A stretch of 64,000 nt of DNA. Origin: Leptolyngbyaceae cyanobacterium. GTDB lineage: Bacteria > Cyanobacteriota > Cyanobacteriia > Cyanobacteriales > Aerosakkonemataceae. Position numbers and translations under genes: made by a program. Location: the NCBI GenBank assembly GCA_036703985.1, contig DATNQN010000001.1, forward strand, positions 30,232 to 94,231. The letters run 5' to 3'. Every line of letters starts with the position of its first letter. Position 1 is the stretch's first letter. The notes beneath the pieces are model-generated. The model was not told where the DNA came from, did no database searches, and saw nothing but the letters and a program-made list of their open reading frames with translations. Positions 59,909-64,000 of the stretch are shown here, piece by piece.

Positions 59909-60548
59909 TGTGATTCTGCTCTATTTTTACATAAGCGATTTCATTGCCTTGCCGATTATAAGCTTCTTCTAGGTCAACTTCCTCCTGTGTTTGTTGCGGT
60001 TCTAATTCAAACAAACTTAACTGAATCGGTGTATCCAAGTTTTTGGATTTGTTAAATTTATTTAAAAGCCTTTTCTCGATGTCTTCTTGGGATTCTAAAC
60101 TACCATCTGATAAAATATGAGAAATTATTGCTGAGAACTTTTTGAGTTCGCGACAAACTAAAATAGTGCGATGGCAAGTTAGGGGGTCTTTTTCTGCACA
60201 CATGAGAGCAATCTGGTAATCTTGTGCGCCTTTGAGTAAACGCTGGATTCCTTCTGTAAATAGATTAGTTCCAGCAATTCTCTCGTATAAAGCTTTACCA
60301 GTGGTATCGTAACAGCTTAAATCTTGGGGTCTTGCGCCTAATTCACGACCTAGAAAAACATAGCGAATACCGACATTTAACAAAGATGTTTTTAAGGCAG
60401 ATTGATTGAAATGGGGTAATCGGCGGCTATATGGGTGGGAACGCACATCTGCTACTGCGGTAATATTATGTTGTTGGAGTAAAGCGATCAAAGCTTCAAT
60501 GGTGAGATTGGAGTGTCCGATCGTAAATAATTTCTTGTGCTTGCTCAT
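59895..60548 (-). CDS. DUF488 protein, long
   Basis: A 217-residue DUF488 protein, first gene of the three-gene operon. It carries IGHSNLTIEALIALL near 10-24, VADVRSHPYSRRLPHFN near 32-48, and CAEKDPLTCHR near 117-127. The C-terminal 50 residues are acidic and Gln/Glu-rich, possibly disordered. Two different DUF488 proteins next to a dual-OB protein is a gene order I associate with predicted stress or anti-phage systems; whether it is active is unknown. Confidence 0.88.
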   Translation of the reverse strand: MSKHKKLFTIGHSNLTIEALIALLQQHNITAVADVRSHPYSRRLPHFNQSALKTSLLNVGIRYVFLGRELGARPQDLSCYDTTGKALYERIAGTNLFTEGIQRLLKGAQDYQIALMCAEKDPLTCHRTILVCRELKKFSAIISHILSDGSLESQEDIEKRLLNKFNKSKNLDTPIQLSLFELEPQQTQEEVDLEEAYNRQGNEIAYVKIEQNHNENE

Positions 60549-60913
60549 AGGTTGAAATGTATTGTAGCGATCGATTTTACCAATAGCTTGGTAAAGACAG
60601 CTTAGATAAGTATTATTGCTTACTTAGATTACCGCAATTGGCTGGTCATAAAACTCGATCGAAATTGGAAAATCGATACAAGCCATTGATGAAAGAGCCG
60701 TGAAAAGCCGGAAAACTATATCTGTAGAGTCAAGTATTTAATGTAACATATCCAAAATAAATTGATTTTATTTTGGATATGTTTCCGGAATGATAGATAG
60801 CTCAGCTGTATTTATTAATAAACTTTACTTCATTACAAGATAGCCGAACCATCAAATCAAGCGATCGCAGACAAACAAGAAGTCTTCTTTAACCCAGCCA
60901 TCTGGAATTATCA
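60549..60913. other. 365-bp spacer with a perfect hairpin
   Basis: No gene is supported. At 60747-60781 CATATCCAAAATAAA and its exact complement enclose a 5-base loop. It is A/T-rich, followed by TTTCC, and lies in the upstream region of the DUF488 operon and the 110-residue gene, so a regulatory role or a terminator for a small RNA is possible. Confidence 0.45.
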
Positions 60914-60925
60914 GTGCAATCAGTT

Positions 60926-61258
60926 ATGTTACGCACACACTCTTCATCCAAATCCCCACCCCGGCTCAAAGTGCCATTCGAGCTATTGGCGCTAGTTTTT
61001 TACATTTTTGCTGCCGGGTATACAGTGACGCGATGTTTTATAGATCACGCTAATTTTGTCAAAGGACACCAGGCGTACCAAAATTCAGATTGCGCTTTAG
61101 CTGTTACCCATTTTGACAATATTATCAATGGTTGGCGATTGACTGATGTTTATAACTATTCTGCTCGCGCTCAGCAGAAAAAATCAGAATGTCTCAACCT
61201 GATATCAGCACAAGGAAAAAGTTTTTTTGGTGAAACGACAAGTGAAGCCAATCACTAA
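60926..61258 (+). CDS. Small single-pass membrane protein
   Basis: A 110-residue protein with one transmembrane helix (residues about 18-36, LLALVFYIFAAGYTVTR) and a short helical segment that looks like a single TPR (FVKGHQAYQNSDCALAVTHF). I start it at ATG 60926; a GTG at 60914 is in frame. Its stop is directly adjacent to the stop of the convergent 842-residue gene. The function is unknown. Confidence 0.55.
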   Translation: MLRTHSSSKSPPRLKVPFELLALVFYIFAAGYTVTRCFIDHANFVKGHQAYQNSDCALAVTHFDNIINGWRLTDVYNYSARAQQKKSECLNLISAQGKSFFGETTSEANH

Positions 61259-63787
61259 CTAATTAACCACAATAACCGCCCATAAACCCATACCAATTAT
61301 TACCATAGCTAAATGCTGCGGTAATAATTGTTTAAGAGGCTGACGAGCAATTTTTTGGGTTAATAGTATGCTCAAAAGTACGGAAATAATCAAAGTCGCT
61401 CCTTGCAAAAAGTCAATCACGGCTGGATGAGATACCAAAATCGGTAATCCTTCTCCGCTAAAGCCAAAGGTGGCAAAACTTAAGGGCAAAATTCTACCAG
61501 CTTCTCCTAACCCAAGCCGTAAATAATGAGCTAAATTCCCACCTAATACCAGGGGCAAATAACCGTAAGCTAGCTCTACGAACGAGCGAGGTTTGAGTGA
61601 ACCGTGAAATAGCTGAATCAAACCGTAAGCTAATAAGCTAATCGCCGTAGGAATAATTAAAGCTACTAAGGAAAATCCGAAATGAGGCCAAAAGAAATGC
61701 AAGTTAAAATCCAACCCTAACCAAGATTGCAATTCTGGTAAACGATGAAGAAAAATACCTCCAAAAAGAAGCATTAATAAGGCTACTTCATAAGCGTGGG
61801 GTACGTGAGTTGTCCATAATTCAATTCCTGGGGGACGCAAATTTAACTCCACGGAACGGTGAGGGCAAGCTTTCAAGCAAGTCATGCACAATACGCAATC
61901 TTTGTTATCTTCTAATTGCGCTGGATGAGAATATAAAGGGCATCCATTGGTTGCTAAACCTTCTCCTTTTTGCGGCCCGCCTTTATAACATTGATAGGTA
62001 GTACATTCAGCGGAACAAGTTCCTTGCTGCGCTCTTAATTCAGTCATCGATAATTTAGCAAATAATCCGTTCATGCCACCAATTGGACAGAGATATCGGC
62101 ACCAAAATCGACGTTCAAAAATGGCAGAAAAAATCATTGCTCCGGCAGTAATTAGTAGCAATAAACAAGCAGATAGATAAGCTGTGTCTTCTAAATTCCA
62201 GAGTTCTTCCCAGAGATAAATTAAAGTAAATAAGCCGAATAAAAACCATCCTCCCCATTTTTCGACTGATTCTCTAGGCCAGCTTTTTAGTTGACGCGGC
62301 CAAAGCCAGAGCGAGAGTTTTTGGGTGACTTCGCCGTAAATCATGAAAGGACAAACAGCACACCACAATCTACCCACAAAGGGAAAAGCTAGGAGTATTA
62401 GAGGCCACCACCAAGCCCAAAATAAATTTAAAGCTACGTTTTGATTTCGCTGTTGAGGGCCAAGAAATAATATGGCAATGACGATCGCAAAAAAGCCGAG
62501 AGTAAACCCGTAATTAATTCGATCGGGCCACCAAGGACTCCGCAAAAACCTTCTCAGCCAAGGATAAGCATTTAATAGATTAACTCGAAATTGTTTTTTC
62601 TTAGTTTCTGCCGACCAAAAAACTGCTTCCGTTAATTCTTTAGTATCGGGAGATTGGCGAATTGCTCTTTCGAGTAAACTTTGCAATTCTCTTAAATTTC
62701 CGGGAAAATCGTAGGATTGCAAGCGCCGTAATGCTTCTGCTGTTAGGTGAGGTTTTTTAATTCCTTTAGTTTGACAAAATAACCTGAGATAATATTCGAT
62801 TTGATCGCTGATATCGGCTTTTCTGACTCGCAGTGGCGGTACTTTAATTAAACGATCGACAAAGCGATCGATATTCGGCAACTTTTTTTCGGAAATCATC
62901 ATGATGCGTGCCATACACCGAATTTTTGGTGCAGACTCTTCCTGCTGATTTCCAACTGGAATATAGCTACCAGTTTCTAGTAATTGGGCAATTTTGGGCT
63001 TTAATTCCCCTGGCAGTTCTTGGATGTTATTCAGTAGTAATGTTCCTTCTCCTAACCATTCAATTAATCCAGGTTTTCCACCCGCACGACCGAATAGTTC
63101 GGCGCCGCTTGCCTGCAATTTACTGCAATCTACTTTAATCATCGGTTCTCGTCGTTGCGGGGAACTAAAATGAATTAAAGCAGCGATATTATCTTTTTCT
63201 AGTCCCGGTTCTCCAAAAATTAATACCGAACTTTTGTCTTCTGTTGCTTGTTTGATTTGTTGCCGCAAACGCACGGCGTAACGACTTTTCCCGACTACTC
63301 CTCGTTTGGCTTTCGTGACTAAATACGATCGCAAAATCGCTTGCCGTTCCTGTTCGTAGGTAAGCTGAGAGGATATTTGCGCCAATTCCATCGCTAATTG
63401 TTGGGAAAAAGCCTGGGTAATTTCCGGGTATCGGGCAATTAATTGGCGAAATTCCTCAGCCGGAATAAACCACAACGAACACTCATTCAGAGATCCGATC
63501 GTTCTCTGCGCTAATTGACCGAATAGTAGCTCTTGCAAATGTATAATAGCGCCAGGGAGTAAACTAATCGCCCAGACGGAATTAATTTGATTTAGTCGAT
63601 CGCCCTCCAGTCGCCCTTGCTTGAGAATGTAAAGTCCTTCCGGTGTCGTGTCTTCCTGCACTAAGCGAGTTTGCGGCGATACTATTTTTTCTTGTAGAAT
63701 TTTTGCGATCGCCTCTAACACCTCTAGCCGCAATACACTAAAAGCCGTGCGCTCTTGTAACCATATCACTTTATCGATCGCTGTCAT
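61259..63787 (-). CDS. Fusion of cNMP-binding, degenerate NtrC-type AAA+ and polyferredoxin membrane domains
   Basis: An 842-residue protein. Residues 1-150 are a CRP-like cyclic-nucleotide-binding domain. About 160-400 resemble the AAA+ domain of sigma-54 activators, but Walker A is GEPGLEKDN, the GAFTGA loop is missing (LFGRAGGKPGLIEW instead) and Walker B reads LLLNNIQELP where DE is expected. About 425-545 are membrane helices with WCAVCPF; 555-650 hold RFWCRYLCPIGG and CVLCMTCLKACPH, two cysteine clusters for 4Fe-4S centres as in NapH/CcoG-type proteins; further helices follow to the end. So it is likely a redox membrane protein with regulatory front domains. Cyanobacteria lack sigma-54. 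Confidence 0.85.
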   Translation of the reverse strand: MTAIDKVIWLQERTAFSVLRLEVLEAIAKILQEKIVSPQTRLVQEDTTPEGLYILKQGRLEGDRLNQINSVWAISLLPGAIIHLQELLFGQLAQRTIGSLNECSLWFIPAEEFRQLIARYPEITQAFSQQLAMELAQISSQLTYEQERQAILRSYLVTKAKRGVVGKSRYAVRLRQQIKQATEDKSSVLIFGEPGLEKDNIAALIHFSSPQRREPMIKVDCSKLQASGAELFGRAGGKPGLIEWLGEGTLLLNNIQELPGELKPKIAQLLETGSYIPVGNQQEESAPKIRCMARIMMISEKKLPNIDRFVDRLIKVPPLRVRKADISDQIEYYLRLFCQTKGIKKPHLTAEALRRLQSYDFPGNLRELQSLLERAIRQSPDTKELTEAVFWSAETKKKQFRVNLLNAYPWLRRFLRSPWWPDRINYGFTLGFFAIVIAILFLGPQQRNQNVALNLFWAWWWPLILLAFPFVGRLWCAVCPFMIYGEVTQKLSLWLWPRQLKSWPRESVEKWGGWFLFGLFTLIYLWEELWNLEDTAYLSACLLLLITAGAMIFSAIFERRFWCRYLCPIGGMNGLFAKLSMTELRAQQGTCSAECTTYQCYKGGPQKGEGLATNGCPLYSHPAQLEDNKDCVLCMTCLKACPHRSVELNLRPPGIELWTTHVPHAYEVALLMLLFGGIFLHRLPELQSWLGLDFNLHFFWPHFGFSLVALIIPTAISLLAYGLIQLFHGSLKPRSFVELAYGYLPLVLGGNLAHYLRLGLGEAGRILPLSFATFGFSGEGLPILVSHPAVIDFLQGATLIISVLLSILLTQKIARQPLKQLLPQHLAMVIIGMGLWAVIVVN

Positions 63788-63796
63788 ACTTAGCCT

Positions 63797-63855
<59 letters not shown>

Positions 63856-63892
63856 TCAGAATTTTGTTTTCTATAACATCAAAAAAACTAAA

Positions 63893-63982
63893 ATGTCTCA
63901 AGAACTAATCGATCTCTGGGTTCCCTTCACACTATTAGGCTTGATAATTTTAGCAGCTATTTTCTTTAGTCGCAGCAATTGA
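63893..63982 (+). CDS. Possible 29-residue single-helix membrane peptide
   Basis: ATG to TGA gives MSQELIDLWVPFTLLGLIIL then AAIFFSRSN, a perfect single transmembrane helix with charged ends, the shape of small photosystem or cytochrome subunits. I do not recognise it as PetG, PetL, PetM, PetN, PsbM or PsaM. There is no clear ribosome site. It could be a real microprotein or chance. Confidence 0.35.
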   Translation: MSQELIDLWVPFTLLGLIILAAIFFSRSN

Positions 63983-64000
63983 CATCCCCCCATCTCCCCA

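Noticed and set aside
61259..63787. Calling the 842-residue protein a sigma-54-dependent regulator
   Set aside because: The GAFTGA motif and the Walker B acidic residues are missing, there is no DNA-binding C-terminus, and most of the protein is a membrane 4Fe-4S module.

Overview
The window is a piece of a cyanobacterial chromosome. It carries genes for photosystem I subunit PsaE, the NDH-1 subunit NdhO and a PedR-like LuxR regulator. It also has a complete minC-minD-minE cluster, an SLH-domain porin and several cyanobacterial families of unknown function (DUF4278, DUF6391, DUF4342). The HIP1 octamer GCGATCGC is very frequent, both inside genes and between them. The many heptamer-type tandem repeats, palindromic repeats and small foldback elements suggest a large, repeat-rich genome such as a filamentous cyanobacterium. 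The species cannot be told from the sequence alone.

Layout. 0-6 kb: GH13 amylase, two fasciclin proteins, ABC ATPase, a stray piece of an M28 peptidase gene, DUF4342 protein, methyltransferase. 6-20 kb: LysR regulator, minCDE, tRNA-Thr, leuC, a SIR2-like DUF4917 protein, cyanase, fructokinase, PedR-like regulator, DUF6391, psaE, mutM, ndhO and a conserved unknown protein. 20-28 kb: DUF4278, gcvP-gcvH, porin, alpha/beta hydrolase. 28.6-38.1 kb: six genes in a row that share LamG, jacalin-like, lamin-tail (LTD), amidotransferase-like and VWA domains plus a shared C-terminal domain I do not recognise. This is the best candidate for an undescribed system. 38-50 kb: M28 peptidase (parent of the stray piece at 4.1 kb), a sensor histidine kinase, gcvT, pterin carbinolamine dehydratase, a pentapeptide/TPR protein, a mercuric-reductase-like flavoprotein, a metallophosphoesterase, and a 1-kb non-coding stretch full of foldback repeats. 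50-60.5 kb: an unknown two-gene operon, metH, then an accessory region: a Phd-like orphan, a Uma2 nuclease translationally coupled to a probable restriction enzyme, a convergent DNA methyltransferase, a GIY-YIG-like protein, an antitoxin remnant, and a DUF488-DUF488-dual-OB operon. 61-64 kb: a large fusion of a cyclic-nucleotide-binding domain, a degenerate sigma-54-activator-type AAA+ domain and a membrane polyferredoxin.

How the genes work together. gcvP, gcvH and gcvT supply three of the four glycine-cleavage proteins needed in photorespiration. The L protein is not identified here, although the flavoprotein at 45.3 kb is related to that family. metH links folate one-carbon units to methionine. 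minCDE places the division septum. psaE and ndhO serve photosynthetic electron flow, and a PedR-like regulator lies nearby. The 54-60 kb block and the SIR2-like gene at 11.8 kb look like defence or conflict genes. The LamG/LTD cluster looks like a set of adhesive or scaffold proteins without signal peptides plus a VWA partner. Mobile repeats have shaped the region: MITE-like elements with 3-bp target duplications, repeats inserted in frame in metH and mutM, and a 244-bp duplication about 97% identical to its source.
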